From NCBI RefSeq assembly GCF_030413615.1, contig NZ_CP129236.1:101001-165000 (forward strand): a stretch of 64,000 bases of DNA, written 5' to 3'. A program made the position numbers and the translations under genes. Shown here piece by piece: positions 1-11,333 of this stretch (position 1 is its first letter; the number at the start of each line of letters is the position of its first letter). The notes below the pieces were generated by a model, which searched no databases, was not told the origin of the DNA, and saw nothing but the letters and a program-made list of their open reading frames with translations. Source of the stretch: Planococcus shixiaomingii (GTDB lineage: Bacteria; Bacillota; Bacilli; Bacillales_A; Planococcaceae).

Positions 1-742
1 TATGGTTAATGAGGAAGACCACTTGCGGATACAGAGTTTGCAATCGGGTTTTCATCTACAAGAAGCGTACCAGGTAGCTCATCAGCTCGACTCATTGCTT
101 GAGAAGCATTTATCTTATGCGTTTCATGAAAAATTTGGTTATTTAACAAGTTGTCCGACGAATACTGGTACCGGAATGAGGGCATCGGTTATGCTGCATT
201 TACCGGCTCTGACTATGTCGCACCAAATTAACCGAATTATTCCCGCTATATCACGATTAGGAATGGTTGTGAGAGGGAGTTATGGCGAAGGTAGCGAAGC
301 GCTCGGAAATGTTTATCAAATTTCCAATCAACTTACACTTGGAAAATCCGAGTACGAAATTCTTCAAGACCTTCAAAATATGACAGAGCAAATTATTCAA
401 CAAGAACGTCGAGCTAGAGAAGCAATTCTGAATAACTCGCCAGTAGTATTGGAAGATCGGATTTACCGGTCTCTTGGGACACTTACACATTCGCGGCTTC
501 TTACCACAGAAGAAGCAGCAACGTGTTTGTCAGATGTCCGGTTGGGTATTGATTTAAAAATGATCAAAGATATGGATATGTCTATATTGAATGAATTGAT
601 GATTTTTATGCAACCAGCTTTTTTACAGCAATATTCTAACAAGCCACTACAGCCAAAAGAACGCGATTTTGCTCGAGCGAGATTATTTCGCGAACGCTTA
701 AATAGAGAAAGCTTAAATGATGAAGGAGAGGATTTTGTATGA
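1..742 (+). CDS. mcsB: Protein arginine kinase McsB, C-terminal part (5' end outside window)
   Basis: McsB phosphorylates arginine residues on proteins and marks them for ClpCP degradation; it also acts on the CtsR heat-shock repressor. The visible 246 codons begin inside the gene at the family motif NEEDH-L-RIQ and include [10 protein letters not shown], with the conserved cysteine of the phosphagen-kinase fold, and [12 protein letters not shown] with its catalytic-type glutamate. About 110 N-terminal residues lie upstream of the window. The stop overlaps the clpC start as ATGA, which indicates translational coupling. The order mcsB-clpC matches the ctsR-mcsA-mcsB-clpC operon of Bacillales. 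Confidence 0.95.
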   Translation, partial: MVNEEDHLRIQSLQSGFHLQEAYQVAHQLDSLLEKHLSYAFHEKFGYLTSCPTNTGTGMRASVMLHLPALTMSHQINRIIPAISRLGMVVRGSYGEGSEALGNVYQISNQLTLGKSEYEILQDLQNMTEQIIQQERRAREAILNNSPVVLEDRIYRSLGTLTHSRLLTTEEAATCLSDVRLGIDLKMIKDMDMSILNELMIFMQPAFLQQYSNKPLQPKERDFARARLFRERLNRESLNDEGEDFV

Positions 743-3189
743 TGTTCAATCGATTTACACAACGCGCACAAAAAGTTCTTCAACTAGCTCAAGAAGAGGC
801 AATTCGCATGAAACATGAATCCATCGGTACAGAGCACATTTTGCTTGGCTTGATTCGTGAAGGTGGCGGTATTGCCGCTAAAGCACTTGAAGCAATTGAA
901 GTGAATACACAGTTGATTGAAGAAGGCGTAAAAGAACTTGTTGGTGTTGGTGAGAAAAATGTTGGACCGATTGTCCACTACACGCCAAGAGCAAAAAAAG
1001 TCATCGAGTTATCTGTAGATGAATCACGTAAATTAGGCCATTCTTATATCGGTACAGAACATTTATTGCTTGCATTGATCCGTGAAGGTGAAGGCGTTGC
1101 AGCACGAGTACTTGGGAATGCCGGCGTTAGCTTGAATAAAGCACGTCAGCAAGTATTGCAGCTGCTTGGCAGCAACGAACAGGCTTCTACTGGCAGCAAT
1201 CCGAATGCCTCTGCTAATACACCTACATTGGACGGTCTAGCGCGCGACTTGACTCAAGTGGCTCGCGAAGGCAGCTTAGACCCAGTGATTGGGCGCAGTG
1301 ACGAGATTACTCGCGTAATTGAAGTATTAAGCCGAAGAACCAAAAATAACCCAGTATTAATAGGGGAACCTGGTGTTGGTAAAACTGCCATCGCTGAAGG
1401 TTTAGCGCAACAAATTATTAATAATGAAGTACCGGAAACTTTGCGCGACAAACGCGTTATGGTGCTTGACATGGGTACTGTGGTAGCTGGTACAAAATAT
1501 CGCGGTGAGTTTGAAGACCGTTTGAAAAAAGTGATGGATGAAATCCGCCAAGCGGGCAATATCATTCTCTTTATCGATGAGCTTCATACATTGATTGGAG
1601 CCGGTGGAGCAGAAGGGGCAATCGATGCATCGAATATACTAAAACCTTCTCTAGCACGCGGGGAATTGCAATGTATCGGTGCGACAACTCTTGATGAGTA
1701 CCGCAAGTACATTGAAAAAGATGCGGCTCTTGAACGCCGTTTCCAGCCGATCCAAGTAGATGAGCCGTCAGTTGATGAAACGATTTTAATTATTAGAGGA
1801 TTGCGTGACCGTTACGAAGCGCATCACCGGGTGAAAATTACCGATGAAGCAATTGAAGCGGCTGCGAAGATGTCCGACCGCTACATTTCTGACCGGTTCT
1901 TGCCGGATAAAGCGATCGATTTGATCGATGAAGCGGGTTCTAAAGTAAGACTTCGCTCTTACACTACTCCACCTGATTTAAAAGAATTAGAAGCGAAATT
2001 AGAAGCAGCGCGTCATGAGAAAAATGAAGCTGTGCAAAGCCAAGAGTTTGAAAAAGCAGCTTCACTTCGTGATGTTGAACAAAAATTAAAAGATCAACTA
2101 GAAAAAACGAAAAAAGAGTGGAAAGAAAAACAAGGTAAAGAAGAATCACAAGTTACTGTAGAAGATATCGCGAAAGTTGTTTCTATGTGGACTGGGATTC
2201 CAGTGTCTAAATTGGCACAAACTGAATCTGATAAGCTATTAAACTTGGAAGAAATTCTTCACGGACGTGTTATCGGGCAAGATGAAGCCGTTACGTCGAT
2301 TTCGAAAGCCATCCGCCGTGCGCGTGCTGGATTGAAAGATCCAAAACGTCCAATCGGTTCATTTATCTTCCTTGGACCAACTGGGGTAGGTAAAACTGAA
2401 TTGGCTCGGGCCCTTGCTGAATCAATGTTCGGTGATGAAGATGCGATGATCCGAATTGATATGTCCGAGTACATGGAAAGACATTCGACTTCACGCCTTG
2501 TTGGTTCGCCTCCAGGATATGTTGGTTATGAAGAAGGCGGCCAGTTAACTGAAAAAGTACGCCGCAAACCATATTCGGTTATCTTGCTTGACGAAATTGA
2601 GAAAGCTCACCCAGATGTCTTCAATATCTTATTACAAGTGCTTGAAGATGGACGATTGACTGATTCAAAAGGGCGTAGAGTCGACTTCCGAAACACTGTC
2701 ATCATCATGACTTCGAACGTTGGTGCGGAAGAATTGAAATACAATAAATATGTTGGTTTTAATTTAGAAGATGCAAAAACCGATTACAAAGACATGAAAG
2801 ACAAAATGCTTGCTGAGTTGAAAAAAGCATTCCGTCCAGAATTCTTAAACCGGATTGACGACATGATCGTCTTCCACTCACTTGAAAAAGATAACTTACG
2901 AGAAATTGTAACGCTGATGACAAAACAATTAACTGATCGATTAAAAGAACAGGATATTGATTTGGAATTGACTGAAGCAGCGCTTGATAAAGTAGCGAAT
3001 GAAGGATATGATCCTGAATACGGAGCACGCCCATTGCGCCGCGCACTTCAAAAGCATGTTGAAGACCGCTTGTCTGAAGAATTGTTGAAAGGCACAGCAC
3101 TTGCTGGCCAACACATCGTATTCGATGTAGAGGACGGAGATTTTATTGTCCGCACAGATCAACCAGTTGTAGAATTACAGAAAAAGTAA
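739..3189 (+). CDS. clpC: ATP-dependent Clp protease ATPase subunit ClpC
   Basis: This AAA+ unfoldase feeds substrates into ClpP and works with the McsB/MecA adaptors. The 816 residues show the two N-terminal Clp repeats (about 1-145), AAA1 with Walker A GEPGVGKT near residue 209, a UVR-type coiled segment around 425-460, and AAA2 with Walker A GPTGVGKT near residue 546. The SD GAAGGAGAG at 722-730 precedes two adjacent ATGs at 739 and 742; the first overlaps the mcsB stop. Length is typical for Bacillales ClpC. A strong terminator follows directly at 3201-3232. Confidence 0.97.
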   Translation: MMFNRFTQRAQKVLQLAQEEAIRMKHESIGTEHILLGLIREGGGIAAKALEAIEVNTQLIEEGVKELVGVGEKNVGPIVHYTPRAKKVIELSVDESRKLGHSYIGTEHLLLALIREGEGVAARVLGNAGVSLNKARQQVLQLLGSNEQASTGSNPNASANTPTLDGLARDLTQVAREGSLDPVIGRSDEITRVIEVLSRRTKNNPVLIGEPGVGKTAIAEGLAQQIINNEVPETLRDKRVMVLDMGTVVAGTKYRGEFEDRLKKVMDEIRQAGNIILFIDELHTLIGAGGAEGAIDASNILKPSLARGELQCIGATTLDEYRKYIEKDAALERRFQPIQVDEPSVDETILIIRGLRDRYEAHHRVKITDEAIEAAAKMSDRYISDRFLPDKAIDLIDEAGSKVRLRSYTTPPDLKELEAKLEAARHEKNEAVQSQEFEKAASLRDVEQKLKDQLEKTKKEWKEKQGKEESQVTVEDIAKVVSMWTGIPVSKLAQTESDKLLNLEEILHGRVIGQDEAVTSISKAIRRARAGLKDPKRPIGSFIFLGPTGVGKTELARALAESMFGDEDAMIRIDMSEYMERHSTSRLVGSPPGYVGYEEGGQLTEKVRRKPYSVILLDEIEKAHPDVFNILLQVLEDGRLTDSKGRRVDFRNTVIIMTSNVGAEELKYNKYVGFNLEDAKTDYKDMKDKMLAELKKAFRPEFLNRIDDMIVFHSLEKDNLREIVTLMTKQLTDRLKEQDIDLELTEAALDKVANEGYDPEYGARPLRRALQKHVEDRLSEELLKGTALAGQHIVFDVEDGDFIVRTDQPVVELQKK

Positions 3190-3200
3190 GTGAGGGCGTT

Positions 3201-3232
3201 CCGCTCGCCAGATATCCGGCGAGCGGTTTTTT
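3201..3232 (+). terminator. Rho-independent terminator after clpC
   Basis: A perfect 9-bp stem CCGCTCGCC/GGCGAGCGG (3201-3209 and 3218-3226) with an 8-nt loop is followed by TTTTTT. It ends the mcsB-clpC operon. Confidence 0.93.
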
Positions 3233-3252
3233 ATTGAAAACAGGAGGTACGT

Positions 3253-4629
3253 ATGGCTAAAAAGAAAACAAAGTTCATGTGCCAGTCATGTGGCTATGAA
3301 TCTGCTAAATGGATGGGAAAATGTCCAGGGTGCGGTGATTGGAACACGATGGTTGAAGAAGTGGAAGTGACAGCCCCTAAAGGTACACGCGGCGCTTTTC
3401 AGCATTCGGCAACTGTGGCACAAAAAGCGACACCCATTAATTCAATTGAAACGCAGCAGGAGCCGCGGGTAGAGACTGAAATGGGCGAATTAAACCGGGT
3501 GCTTGGTGGCGGTATTGTTCCAGGATCGCTTGTTTTAATAGGAGGAGATCCGGGAATCGGGAAATCAACGTTATTGCTGCAAGTATCTGCAATGCTCGCG
3601 AACAGCGGAAGCCGGGTGTTGTATATTTCCGGTGAGGAATCCATCCGGCAAACAAAACTGCGGGCGGAGCGGTTAGATGCATCTTCTTCAGAACTGTTCA
3701 TTTACGCGGAAACAAATTTGGAGTTGATTCATCACACGATTGAAGAAGTGGCTCCTGATTTTGTCATTGTCGATTCAATCCAAACGGTTCACCACCCGGA
3801 AGTGACGTCTGCACCGGGTAGTGTTACACAAGTGCGGGAAAGTACGGCAGAGTTGATGCGTATTGCGAAAACGAAGAATATCGCGATTTTCCTTGTTGGC
3901 CATGTAACCAAAGAAGGGCAAATTGCAGGTCCGCGGATTCTCGAACATATGGTAGATACGGTGCTATATTTTGAAGGCGAACGCCACCATACGTACCGGA
4001 TTTTGCGGAGTGTCAAAAACCGTTTTGGTTCCACAAACGAAATTGCCATTTTTGAAATGCTACAAAGCGGTTTGAAAGAAGTACTGAATCCGTCGGAATT
4101 GTTCTTGCAAGAGCGTTCAAGCGGTGCTGCAGGTTCAACGGTTGTGGCCTCGATGGAAGGCACGCGTCCAATCCTTGTAGAAATTCAAGCTTTAGTAACA
4201 CCTTCAAGTTTCAACTATCCAAAACGAATGGCCACAGGCATTGATCAAAACAGAGTATCGTTGTTAATGGCGGTATTGGAAAAACGGGTTGGCATGCTGC
4301 TTCAAGCCCAAGATGCGTATATAAAAGTCGCGGGTGGGGTAAAGCTTGATGAGCCGGCCATCGATTTGGCGGTGTTGGCAAGCATAGTTTCGAGTTTCCG
4401 GGACACTGCACCCAACGTCTACGATTGTATTATCGGAGAAGTCGGGCTCACCGGTGAAATTCGCCGCGTGTCACGGATTGAACAGCGTGTCCAAGAAGCG
4501 GCGAAACTCGGGTTCAAGCGGGCGATTGTACCGGCTTCCAATTTAGGCGGCTGGGATTACCCTGAAGGAATCCGCGTTGTCGGAGTTGAAAGCGTGAACG
4601 ATGCGTTAAGAGAAATATTCCCACAATAA
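3253..4629 (+). CDS. radA: DNA repair protein RadA (Sms)
   Basis: RadA is a RecA-like helicase that processes branched intermediates in recombinational repair and transformation. The 458-residue protein has an N-terminal zinc finger (C10, C13, C24, C27), Walker [10 protein letters not shown] near residue 97, the RadA-specific KNRFG motif near 255, and a C-terminal Lon-like domain. The SD AGGAGGT at 3242-3248 fits the ATG. In B. subtilis disA lies directly downstream; here a terminator-like hairpin and then yacL follow. Confidence 0.96.
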   Translation: MAKKKTKFMCQSCGYESAKWMGKCPGCGDWNTMVEEVEVTAPKGTRGAFQHSATVAQKATPINSIETQQEPRVETEMGELNRVLGGGIVPGSLVLIGGDPGIGKSTLLLQVSAMLANSGSRVLYISGEESIRQTKLRAERLDASSSELFIYAETNLELIHHTIEEVAPDFVIVDSIQTVHHPEVTSAPGSVTQVRESTAELMRIAKTKNIAIFLVGHVTKEGQIAGPRILEHMVDTVLYFEGERHHTYRILRSVKNRFGSTNEIAIFEMLQSGLKEVLNPSELFLQERSSGAAGSTVVASMEGTRPILVEIQALVTPSSFNYPKRMATGIDQNRVSLLMAVLEKRVGMLLQAQDAYIKVAGGVKLDEPAIDLAVLASIVSSFRDTAPNVYDCIIGEVGLTGEIRRVSRIEQRVQEAAKLGFKRAIVPASNLGGWDYPEGIRVVGVESVNDALREIFPQ

Positions 4630-4651
4630 GGAGGCGATTTCGCCTTCTTTT
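4628..4651 (+). terminator. Probable terminator overlapping the radA stop
   Basis: An imperfect stem of 9-10 bp, AAGGAGGCG.../...CGCCTTCTT with one G-T pair and a very short loop, is followed by TTTTACTTTG. It starts within the radA stop codon. The stem is good but the T-run is interrupted. Confidence 0.55.
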
Positions 4652-4732
4652 ACTTTGTTCTACGCTCTTACAGGGTCATCAAAGCGTTTCTATAACAAAC
4701 AGTGTATAATTATTTAAAAGGAGGTGGAGCAC

Positions 4733-5830
4733 ATGTTAAGGAGAATTATCCAGATTTTGTTTTTGTTAATTGGTGCTACTGTCGGAATAATATTTTTACC
4801 TTATGTTTTTGAACTTATCCCTTTTCTTGACAACCCGTGGAGCAACAACGCTATTGTCGCTGCTTTAATCGGAGCCATTGTCTTCTTTCTATTATCTCTC
4901 CTATTTACAGATTCGCTCGTTAAATTTATGAAATGGATGGAAGAAAACCTGCTGCGTGCCCCGACACCGGATTTATTGTTCGGTACGATTGGGTTGATCA
5001 TTGGGCTAGTGGTGGCGTTTTTAGTAGGGTTTGCTCTCAGTACAATTGACATCCCGCTGGTTGCTACTGCGGCACCGATTGTCTTATCTGTCGTTCTCGG
5101 TTATTTAGGATTTCAGGTAGGTTTCCAGAAAAGAGATGAGATGGTTGCCATGTTGACCCCACAGCGCTTGACTGCTCCTAAAAAAGTAGAAATCGAAGAG
5201 CCGGTTCAACAGATGTCATACAAGCTGCTCGATACAAGTGTCATTATTGACGGCCGGATTGCCGACATTTCGGCTACAGGCTTTATGGAAGGGACGTTTG
5301 TTGTTCCGCAATTTGTCTTGTCGGAGCTTCAGCATATTGCGGATTCGTCTGATACGTTAAAACGAACGCGCGGCCGCCGAGGGTTGGACATCTTGAAACG
5401 TCTGCAAAGCGAACGTGAAGGGGCCATCATGATTACGGAAGAAAGTTTTGATGAAGTTAGTGAGGTCGATTTGAAACTGATGAGAGCCGCGAAGAAAATG
5501 GGCGGACAAGTGGTAACGAATGACTTTAACCTCAATAAAGTATGCGAACTTCACAATGTCCCCGTATTGAACATCAATGACTTGGCGAATGCAGTAAAAC
5601 CGATTGTGATTCCAGGAGAAGACATGCATGTGGTCGTCATCAAAGACGGCAAAGAACAAAACCAAGGTGTCGCGTATTTAGATGACGGTACAATGATTGT
5701 TATTGAAGATGGTAAAGGCTTTATTGGACAGGCAATTGATGTTACGGTAACGAGTGTATTACAAACTTCAGCAGGGCGCATGATTTTCGCGAAGCCGCGA
5801 GACGGCCGCCAAGCTTCAATGAATGGATAA
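4733..5830 (+). CDS. yacL: PIN/TRAM-domain membrane protein YacL
   Basis: This is a conserved Firmicute membrane protein with a PIN-type nuclease domain and a C-terminal TRAM RNA-binding domain; its biological role is not established. About four hydrophobic segments span residues 1-125, followed by the PIN core (LLDTSVIIDGRIADI and VVTNDFNLNKVC) and a TRAM region. An upstream in-frame GTG at 4724 lies inside the SD AAGGAGGTGG (4718-4726), so ATG 4733 is preferred, giving 365 residues. A TATAAT at 4705-4710 may be a -10 box, but no good -35 is visible. The disA gene usually found before it is missing. Confidence 0.9.
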   Translation: MLRRIIQILFLLIGATVGIIFLPYVFELIPFLDNPWSNNAIVAALIGAIVFFLLSLLFTDSLVKFMKWMEENLLRAPTPDLLFGTIGLIIGLVVAFLVGFALSTIDIPLVATAAPIVLSVVLGYLGFQVGFQKRDEMVAMLTPQRLTAPKKVEIEEPVQQMSYKLLDTSVIIDGRIADISATGFMEGTFVVPQFVLSELQHIADSSDTLKRTRGRRGLDILKRLQSEREGAIMITEESFDEVSEVDLKLMRAAKKMGGQVVTNDFNLNKVCELHNVPVLNINDLANAVKPIVIPGEDMHVVVIKDGKEQNQGVAYLDDGTMIVIEDGKGFIGQAIDVTVTSVLQTSAGRMIFAKPRDGRQASMNG

Positions 5831-5843
5831 AGGATGTCGCAAA

Positions 5844-6539
5844 ATGAACTATACAGTCGTCTTGCCCGCTGGCGGAAGCGGGAAACGGATGAAAGCAAAT
5901 AAAAACAAGCTATTGCTGGAACTTCTTAATAAGCCTATCTTTCTTCACACATTGGAAGTGTTTCAACACGACCCGAATTGTGATGCAATTTGGCTCGCAG
6001 TCAAAGAAGACGAACGGCCATTGATCGATAGCTATGTAAAAAAGTATAAAATTACGAAAGTTCACGGCTATGCTGAAGGCGGAATGGAGCGGCAAGACAG
6101 TGTGAGAGCTTGTCTTGAAGCGATTCCGCCTTGCGGCATTGTATTAGTCCATGATGCGGCGCGACCATTCATCGATCGCGAGGTAATTGCCCGCTTAGTA
6201 GAAGCCGCTAATATTTCGGGTGCAGCAATTGCCGGAGTTCCTGTAAAAGATACGATCAAAAAAGCAACAGATGGTGTAATTACAGAAACGGTAGACCGCA
6301 ACCAATTGTGGATCATCCAAACGCCACAAGCTTTTAAATACGAATTGATTTTATCGGCTGCAAAAGCGGCCGTCGAAGACGGTTTTCTTGGAACGGATGA
6401 AGCGATGCTAGTTGAACGCTTAAATCATCCGGTACAGATAGTGGAAAGCACATATGAAAATGTAAAAATGACTACACCGGACGATTTAATTTATGGCAAG
6501 GCCATCTTAGAAAGCCGGATACAGGAGGAGCAGCGATGA
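5844..6539 (+). CDS. ispD: 2-C-methyl-D-erythritol 4-phosphate cytidylyltransferase
   Basis: IspD makes 4-CDP-methylerythritol in the non-mevalonate (MEP) isoprenoid pathway. The N-terminal nucleotide-binding motif [16 protein letters not shown] and the VHDAARPF motif identify it. The ATG at 5844 follows AAAGGA with suitable spacing and gives 231 residues, close to the family length. An ATG at 5823 lies inside the yacL end and has no SD. The stop overlaps the ispF start, so the two MEP genes are translationally coupled. Confidence 0.95.
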   Translation: MNYTVVLPAGGSGKRMKANKNKLLLELLNKPIFLHTLEVFQHDPNCDAIWLAVKEDERPLIDSYVKKYKITKVHGYAEGGMERQDSVRACLEAIPPCGIVLVHDAARPFIDREVIARLVEAANISGAAIAGVPVKDTIKKATDGVITETVDRNQLWIIQTPQAFKYELILSAAKAAVEDGFLGTDEAMLVERLNHPVQIVESTYENVKMTTPDDLIYGKAILESRIQEEQR

Positions 6540-7036
6540 TGCGAATTGGACAAGGATATGATGTACATCAGTTGGCGGAAGGAAGACCATTTATCTTAGG
6601 AGGAATTGAAATTCCTCATGATCGGGGATTGCTGGGCCATTCAGATGCAGATGTGTTGCTTCATACTATTACCGATGCTGCACTAGGCGCAATTGGCGGC
6701 GGGGATATCGGCAAACATTTTCCGGATACTGATCCCGAATTCAAAGACGCCGATTCGAAAAAGTTGTTGACTCACATTTGGGAAATCGTCAAAGAGCAAG
6801 GCTACGAACTTGGCAATGTGGATTGCACGGTCATCGCTCAAAAACCGAAATTAGCTCCTTATATTGAGCAAATGCGTGAGTCAATCGCAAGTTTGCTGGA
6901 AGCGGATGTTTCACAGGTGAATGTTAAAGCGACCACTTCTGAACATTTAGGGTTTACAGGACGCGAGGAAGGTATTGCGGCACTTGCTGTAATCTTACTG
7001 ACAAAACGTCCACTTTCGTTAGACGTTCCAGAGTGA
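6536..7036 (+). CDS. ispF: 2-C-methyl-D-erythritol 2,4-cyclodiphosphate synthase
   Basis: IspF catalyses the cyclization step of the MEP pathway and acts as a trimer with bound zinc. The signature GQGYDVHQL (metal ligands D and H), [13 protein letters not shown] and a C-terminal ATT-E-LGFTGR-EGI segment are present. Two tandem ATGs occur at 6536 and 6539. The first overlaps the ispD stop and matches the family start M-x-RIGQG. The SD AGGAGG lies just upstream. Length is 166 residues. Confidence 0.95.
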   Translation: MMRIGQGYDVHQLAEGRPFILGGIEIPHDRGLLGHSDADVLLHTITDAALGAIGGGDIGKHFPDTDPEFKDADSKKLLTHIWEIVKEQGYELGNVDCTVIAQKPKLAPYIEQMRESIASLLEADVSQVNVKATTSEHLGFTGREEGIAALAVILLTKRPLSLDVPE

Positions 7037-7073
7037 TAAAATAGCAGAAGGATATTTTTTAGGAGGAAATTAC

Positions 7074-8537
7074 ATGACACAAGAAGTACGCGTACGATAT
7101 GCCCCGAGCCCGACTGGACATTTACATATCGGCGGAGCCCGCACTGCATTATTCAATTATTTATTTGCCCGCCACAACAATGGGAAATTTATCATTCGGA
7201 TCGAAGACACGGATATCGAACGGAATATCGAAGCCGGCGAAATGTCTCAGCTCGACAATTTAAAATGGCTAGGCATCGATTATGACGAGTCTGTTGATAT
7301 CGGCGGCAACTACGGTCCTTATCGCCAAATGGAACGTTTAGATTTGTATAGCGGCTATGCGCAGGAAATGCTGGAAAACGGTTCTGCTTATAAATGCTTC
7401 TGTACGCCTGAGAAGTTGGAAGCAGAGCGTGAAGCGCAAAAAGAAGCTGGAATTGCAGCTCCCCAGTACAGTGGAACTTGCCGCAATTTAACTGCAGAAG
7501 ACGTAGCTGAAAAAGAAGCGGCTGGCATGCCGCATACCATTCGTATGAAAGTGCCGACTAACGTAACGTATGAGTTCGAAGACTTGGTGCGCGGCCCGAT
7601 TTCATTTGAATCGAAAGACGTAGGCGACTGGGTATTGGTCAAAACAAACGGCATTCCAACCTATAACTTTGCTGTTGTCATTGACGATCATTTGATGGAA
7701 ATTTCTCATGTGTTCCGCGGTGAAGAGCATCTGTCAAACACACCGAAGCAGCAAATGGTGTTTGATGCGTTTGGCTGGAGCTATCCGACTTACGGGCATA
7801 TGACGCTTATTGTTAACGAAGACCGCAAAAAATTATCGAAGCGTGACGAGTCAATTATCCAATTCATCTCGCAATATAAAGACCTTGGCTATATCCCGGA
7901 AGCGTTGTTTAACTTCTTTGCACTCTTAGGCTGGTCTCCGGAAGGCGAAGAAGAGATCTTCTCAAAAGAAGAATTGATCCGCATTTTTGACGTAAACCGA
8001 TTGTCGAAATCCCCGTCAATGTTCGATAAACAGAAATTGACATGGATGAACAACCAATATATCAAAAAAATGCCGCTCGAAGAAGTTGTGAAATTGGCGC
8101 TTCCGCATTTGCAAAAAGCAGGGAAATTGCCAGAGACGTTGAGTGAAGAACAAACTGTTTGGGCTGATAAGCTAATTGCGTTGTACCATGACCAATTGAG
8201 CTTCGGCGCAGAAATTACGGAGCTGTCTGACCTATTCTTCACAGATAAACTTTCCTATGGGGAAGCAGAGCAAGAAGTGCTTGCCGGAGAACAAGTTCCG
8301 GAAGTCATGGCTTCCTTCAAAGAGCAGCTTCAAGCACTTGAAACATTCGAACCTGCAGAAATCAAAACGGCTATTAAAGCCGTCCAAAAAGCGACTGGCC
8401 ATAAAGGCAAAAACTTATTCATGCCAATTCGCGTCGTAACGACAGGGCAAACGCACGGCCCGGAACTACCGGATTCAATCGCTCTTTTAGGAAAAGAAAA
8501 GACGATTGCCCGAGTAGCTGAATATGCAAGAGTGTAA
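7074..8537 (+). CDS. gltX: Glutamyl-tRNA synthetase (probably also charges tRNA-Gln)
   Basis: GltX attaches glutamate to tRNA-Glu. In Bacillales it is normally non-discriminating and also mischarges tRNA-Gln for the GatCAB amidotransferase; that part is family knowledge. The class I signatures are [11 protein letters not shown] near the N-terminus and KLSKRDES (KMSKS equivalent). The 487-residue length is normal. A strong SD AGGAGG stands at 7061-7066. A new transcription unit with its own promoter and T-box starts immediately after the stop. Confidence 0.96.
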   Translation: MTQEVRVRYAPSPTGHLHIGGARTALFNYLFARHNNGKFIIRIEDTDIERNIEAGEMSQLDNLKWLGIDYDESVDIGGNYGPYRQMERLDLYSGYAQEMLENGSAYKCFCTPEKLEAEREAQKEAGIAAPQYSGTCRNLTAEDVAEKEAAGMPHTIRMKVPTNVTYEFEDLVRGPISFESKDVGDWVLVKTNGIPTYNFAVVIDDHLMEISHVFRGEEHLSNTPKQQMVFDAFGWSYPTYGHMTLIVNEDRKKLSKRDESIIQFISQYKDLGYIPEALFNFFALLGWSPEGEEEIFSKEELIRIFDVNRLSKSPSMFDKQKLTWMNNQYIKKMPLEEVVKLALPHLQKAGKLPETLSEEQTVWADKLIALYHDQLSFGAEITELSDLFFTDKLSYGEAEQEVLAGEQVPEVMASFKEQLQALETFEPAEIKTAIKAVQKATGHKGKNLFMPIRVVTTGQTHGPELPDSIALLGKEKTIARVAEYARV

Positions 8538-8539
8538 GA

Positions 8540-8567
8540 TTGACTTATAGCACGAAAAGTGTAGAAT
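8540..8567 (+). promoter_or_regulatory. Promoter of the cysE T-box operon
   Basis: TTGACT at 8540-8545 and TAGAAT at 8562-8567 are separated by 16 bp and lie directly upstream of the T-box leader. Confidence 0.75.
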
Positions 8568-8579
8568 AAAATTTACCAT

Positions 8580-8826
8580 TAAGAAATCGTTGACGAGAAT
8601 AAGTACATGCAGCACGCCCTAAAGAGAGGATCCTCACCGGCTGAAAAGGATCCGAGCCACTGCAGCATGGAAATGCCTCTCTGAGTGCTGAGTCGAATTA
8701 AGTAGACCAGACGTATTGCCTGCGTTAAAGGCGTTCGAGAGAAAAGGGATCCATCCCTTTTAATCAGAGTGGAACCGCGCAACTATGCGTCTCTGTCATG
8801 TAAATGACAGGGGCGCTTTTTATTTT
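8580..8826 (+). promoter_or_regulatory. T-box leader with cysteine specifier (TGC), upstream of cysE-cysS
   Basis: The leader carries the T-box hallmark AGAGTGGAACCGCG (8766-8779). Stem I closes with AGAGAG (8623-8628) against CTCTCT (8677-8682), and the triplet just 5' of the latter is TGC (8674-8676), a Cys codon. The T-box bulge TGGA can pair with a tRNA ending in UCCA, which fits the U discriminator of tRNA-Cys. The alternative terminator is the stem at 8787-8799/8804-8816 with a GTAA loop followed by TTTTTATTTT. Uncharged tRNA-Cys would favour readthrough into cysE and cysS. Confidence 0.93.
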
Positions 8827-8849
8827 GGAACAGAAAGGAGCTGGACAGC

Positions 8850-9512
8850 ATGTGGAAACGAATCAAAGATGATATTGACGTCATTTTTGAACAAGATCCA
8901 GCGGCACGCAGTTATTTTGAAGTGATGTTGACCTATTCAGGTTTGCATGCCATTTGGGCCCACAGGATTGCGCATTTCTTCTTTAAAAAGAACTGGTTTT
9001 TCCTAGCGCGGGTTATCTCCCAAATTAGCCGGTTTTTCACCGGCATCGAAATCCATCCGGGAGCGGTTATTGGCCGCCGATTCTTTATTGACCATGGAAT
9101 GGGTGTAGTAATTGGAGAAACGTGTGAAATCGGCAATAACGTCACACTGTATCAAGGGGTGACGCTCGGCGGAACGGGCAAAGAAAAAGGAAAACGACAT
9201 CCGACGCTTCAAGACAATGTGTTGGTCGCAACAGGCGCAAAAGTGTTGGGTTCCATTACGATTGGAGCCAATTCGAAAGTCGGAGCTGGATCGGTCGTGT
9301 TGAAGAATGTGCCGGCAAACTCCACTGTCGTCGGGATTCCAGGAAAAGTCGTTATTCAAGATGGAGTGAAAGTGAAACCGGATCTTAATCATCAAGATTT
9401 GCCAGATCCCATAATGGATAAAGTAGAAGCGCTGGAATTAAAGCTAGCAGATTTGCAGCAAGAAGTTGAAGCGTTGAGAAAAGCTAAGAAGGAAGAAGGG
9501 AAGTTGTTATGA
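8850..9512 (+). CDS. cysE: Serine O-acetyltransferase
   Basis: CysE acetylates L-serine with acetyl-CoA, the first committed step of cysteine synthesis. The 220-residue protein contains the left-handed beta-helix hexapeptide region (roughly 65-170) with the catalytic-type motif [10 protein letters not shown] and [12 protein letters not shown]. The SD AAAGGAG precedes ATG 8850. It is the first gene behind the Cys T-box and overlaps cysS by ATGA, so cysteine supply and tRNA-Cys charging are co-regulated. Confidence 0.95.
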   Translation: MWKRIKDDIDVIFEQDPAARSYFEVMLTYSGLHAIWAHRIAHFFFKKNWFFLARVISQISRFFTGIEIHPGAVIGRRFFIDHGMGVVIGETCEIGNNVTLYQGVTLGGTGKEKGKRHPTLQDNVLVATGAKVLGSITIGANSKVGAGSVVLKNVPANSTVVGIPGKVVIQDGVKVKPDLNHQDLPDPIMDKVEALELKLADLQQEVEALRKAKKEEGKLL

Positions 9513-10909
9513 GTATTCAACTATTCAACTCATTATCACGCCAAAAAGAAGAGTTTATTCCTTTGGAAGAAGGAAAAGTGAAAATGTATGTGTGCGGACC
9601 AACCGTTTATAATTACATCCATATCGGCAATGCACGTCCAGTCATCGTCTATGATACGGTCCGCCGCTATTTGGAATACAGAGGATATGACGTAACGTTC
9701 GTCTCAAACTTTACGGACGTCGATGATAAATTGATCAAAGCTGCAAACGAACTGGGCGAAGAAGTGCCGCAAATTGCGGAAAGGTTTATCGAAGCTTATT
9801 TTGAAGACACAAAAGCGCTTGGCTGCGAGGAAGCGGATGTACATCCGCGCGTCATGGACCATATGCCACAGATTATTGAGTTTATCGAAGCGTTGATTGA
9901 AAAAGGCTTCGCTTATGAATCGCAAGGAGATGTTTATTACCGGACCCGTAAATTTGACGGTTACGGCAAGTTATCGCATCAATCCGTTGACGAATTAAAA
10001 ATTGGGGCGCGTGTCGAAACCGGCAACAAAAAAGAAGACGAATTGGACTTTGCATTATGGAAAGCGGCAAAACCAAGTGAAATTTTCTGGGAAAGCCCAT
10101 GGGGCAAAGGGCGTCCAGGCTGGCATATTGAGTGCTCGGTTATGGCGCGTGAACATTTAGGAGATACGATTGATATTCATGCTGGAGGACAAGATTTGAC
10201 GTTTCCACACCATGAAAATGAAATTGCCCAATCCGAAGCACTGACTGGAAAAACTTTTGCACGTTATTGGATGCATAATGGGTATATAAATATTGAGAAC
10301 GAAAAAATGTCGAAGTCATTGAACAACTTCGTTCTAGTGCATGACATCTTAAAAGAACTAGACCCGCAAGTGCTGCGATTCTTTATGTTATCGGTTCATT
10401 ACCGTCATCCAATCAACTACTCGCGGCAATTGGTAGAAGATGCCCAGGCGGGGCTCGAGCGTTTGCGTACGGCTTATAGCAATTTGAAGCACCGCTTGGA
10501 GACATCGGCAGATTTAGGTGATCATTCCGATCTTTGGTTGTCCAAGATCGATGCTATCAGAACTGAATTTGTTGTAGCAATGGATGATGATTTTAATACA
10601 GCAAGCGGAATTTCAAAAGTCTTTGATTTATCGCGCCTGTCCAATACGTATTTATTGGAAAAGCAGACATCGACAAATGTACTAGAAGCATTTATCAAAA
10701 CGTTCGATGAGTTGGCCACTATTTTAGGTGTGCCATTCAAGCAGGAAGAAGAGCTGCTGGATGAAGAAGTGGAAAAATTGTTGGAAGAGCGTATTGAAGC
10801 CCGCAAAAACCGCAACTTTACGAGAGCTGACGAAATCCGTGATTTATTCAAAGAGAAAAATATAATATTAGAAGACACTGCACAGGGCACGCGTTGGAAA
10901 AGGGGGTAA
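9509..10909 (+). CDS. cysS: Cysteinyl-tRNA synthetase
   Basis: CysS charges tRNA-Cys. The 466-residue class I enzyme shows the zinc ligand region CGPTVYNY, the HIGH variant HIGNARP, the zinc-binding ECSVMAREH and [15 protein letters not shown] segments, and KMSKSLNN. Its start overlaps the cysE stop. The enzyme's substrate tRNA is the expected effector of the T-box upstream, which closes a feedback loop. Confidence 0.96.
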   Translation: MSIQLFNSLSRQKEEFIPLEEGKVKMYVCGPTVYNYIHIGNARPVIVYDTVRRYLEYRGYDVTFVSNFTDVDDKLIKAANELGEEVPQIAERFIEAYFEDTKALGCEEADVHPRVMDHMPQIIEFIEALIEKGFAYESQGDVYYRTRKFDGYGKLSHQSVDELKIGARVETGNKKEDELDFALWKAAKPSEIFWESPWGKGRPGWHIECSVMAREHLGDTIDIHAGGQDLTFPHHENEIAQSEALTGKTFARYWMHNGYINIENEKMSKSLNNFVLVHDILKELDPQVLRFFMLSVHYRHPINYSRQLVEDAQAGLERLRTAYSNLKHRLETSADLGDHSDLWLSKIDAIRTEFVVAMDDDFNTASGISKVFDLSRLSNTYLLEKQTSTNVLEAFIKTFDELATILGVPFKQEEELLDEEVEKLLEERIEARKNRNFTRADEIRDLFKEKNIILEDTAQGTRWKRG

Positions 10910-10913
10910 TAAG

Positions 10914-11333
10914 GTGAACGTTTTACGAAACAGGGACGTTGACCAGTTGAATGCACTGGCCCTTGCTTATATGGGAGATGCGGTTTTCGAACAGGCGGTT
11001 CGCGAGCATTTATTGCGTACCGGACACGTCAAACCAAATATGCTGCATCGCCAGTCCACAACATTCGTGTCAGCGAAAGCCCAGGCAATGGTCCTGAAGC
11101 GGTTGACAGAAGAAGAATTCCTAACAGAAGAAGAACTGGCGGTTATGAGAAGAGGGCGCAATGCCAAGTCAGGCAGCGTACCGAAAAATACTGACGTTCA
11201 AACTTACAACTTCAGTACCGCATTCGAAGCAGTGCTGGGTTTTCTGTATTTGAAAGAACAACAAGAGCGGCTCCACGAAATCGTTTCTTATTCGATCGAA
11301 ATTGTAGAAGAGCTGAGAGGAGTAGTCAAATGA
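10914..11333 (+). CDS. mrnC: Mini-ribonuclease 3
   Basis: MrnC is a dimeric RNase III-like enzyme without a double-stranded-RNA-binding domain; it matures 23S rRNA 5' and 3' ends in B. subtilis. The 139 residues contain the catalytic-core motif [11 protein letters not shown] and the family motif [17 protein letters not shown] at 10914 follows the purine-rich AAAAGGGGG. The stop overlaps the rlmB start by ATGA. Confidence 0.93.
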   Translation: MNVLRNRDVDQLNALALAYMGDAVFEQAVREHLLRTGHVKPNMLHRQSTTFVSAKAQAMVLKRLTEEEFLTEEELAVMRRGRNAKSGSVPKNTDVQTYNFSTAFEAVLGFLYLKEQQERLHEIVSYSIEIVEELRGVVK

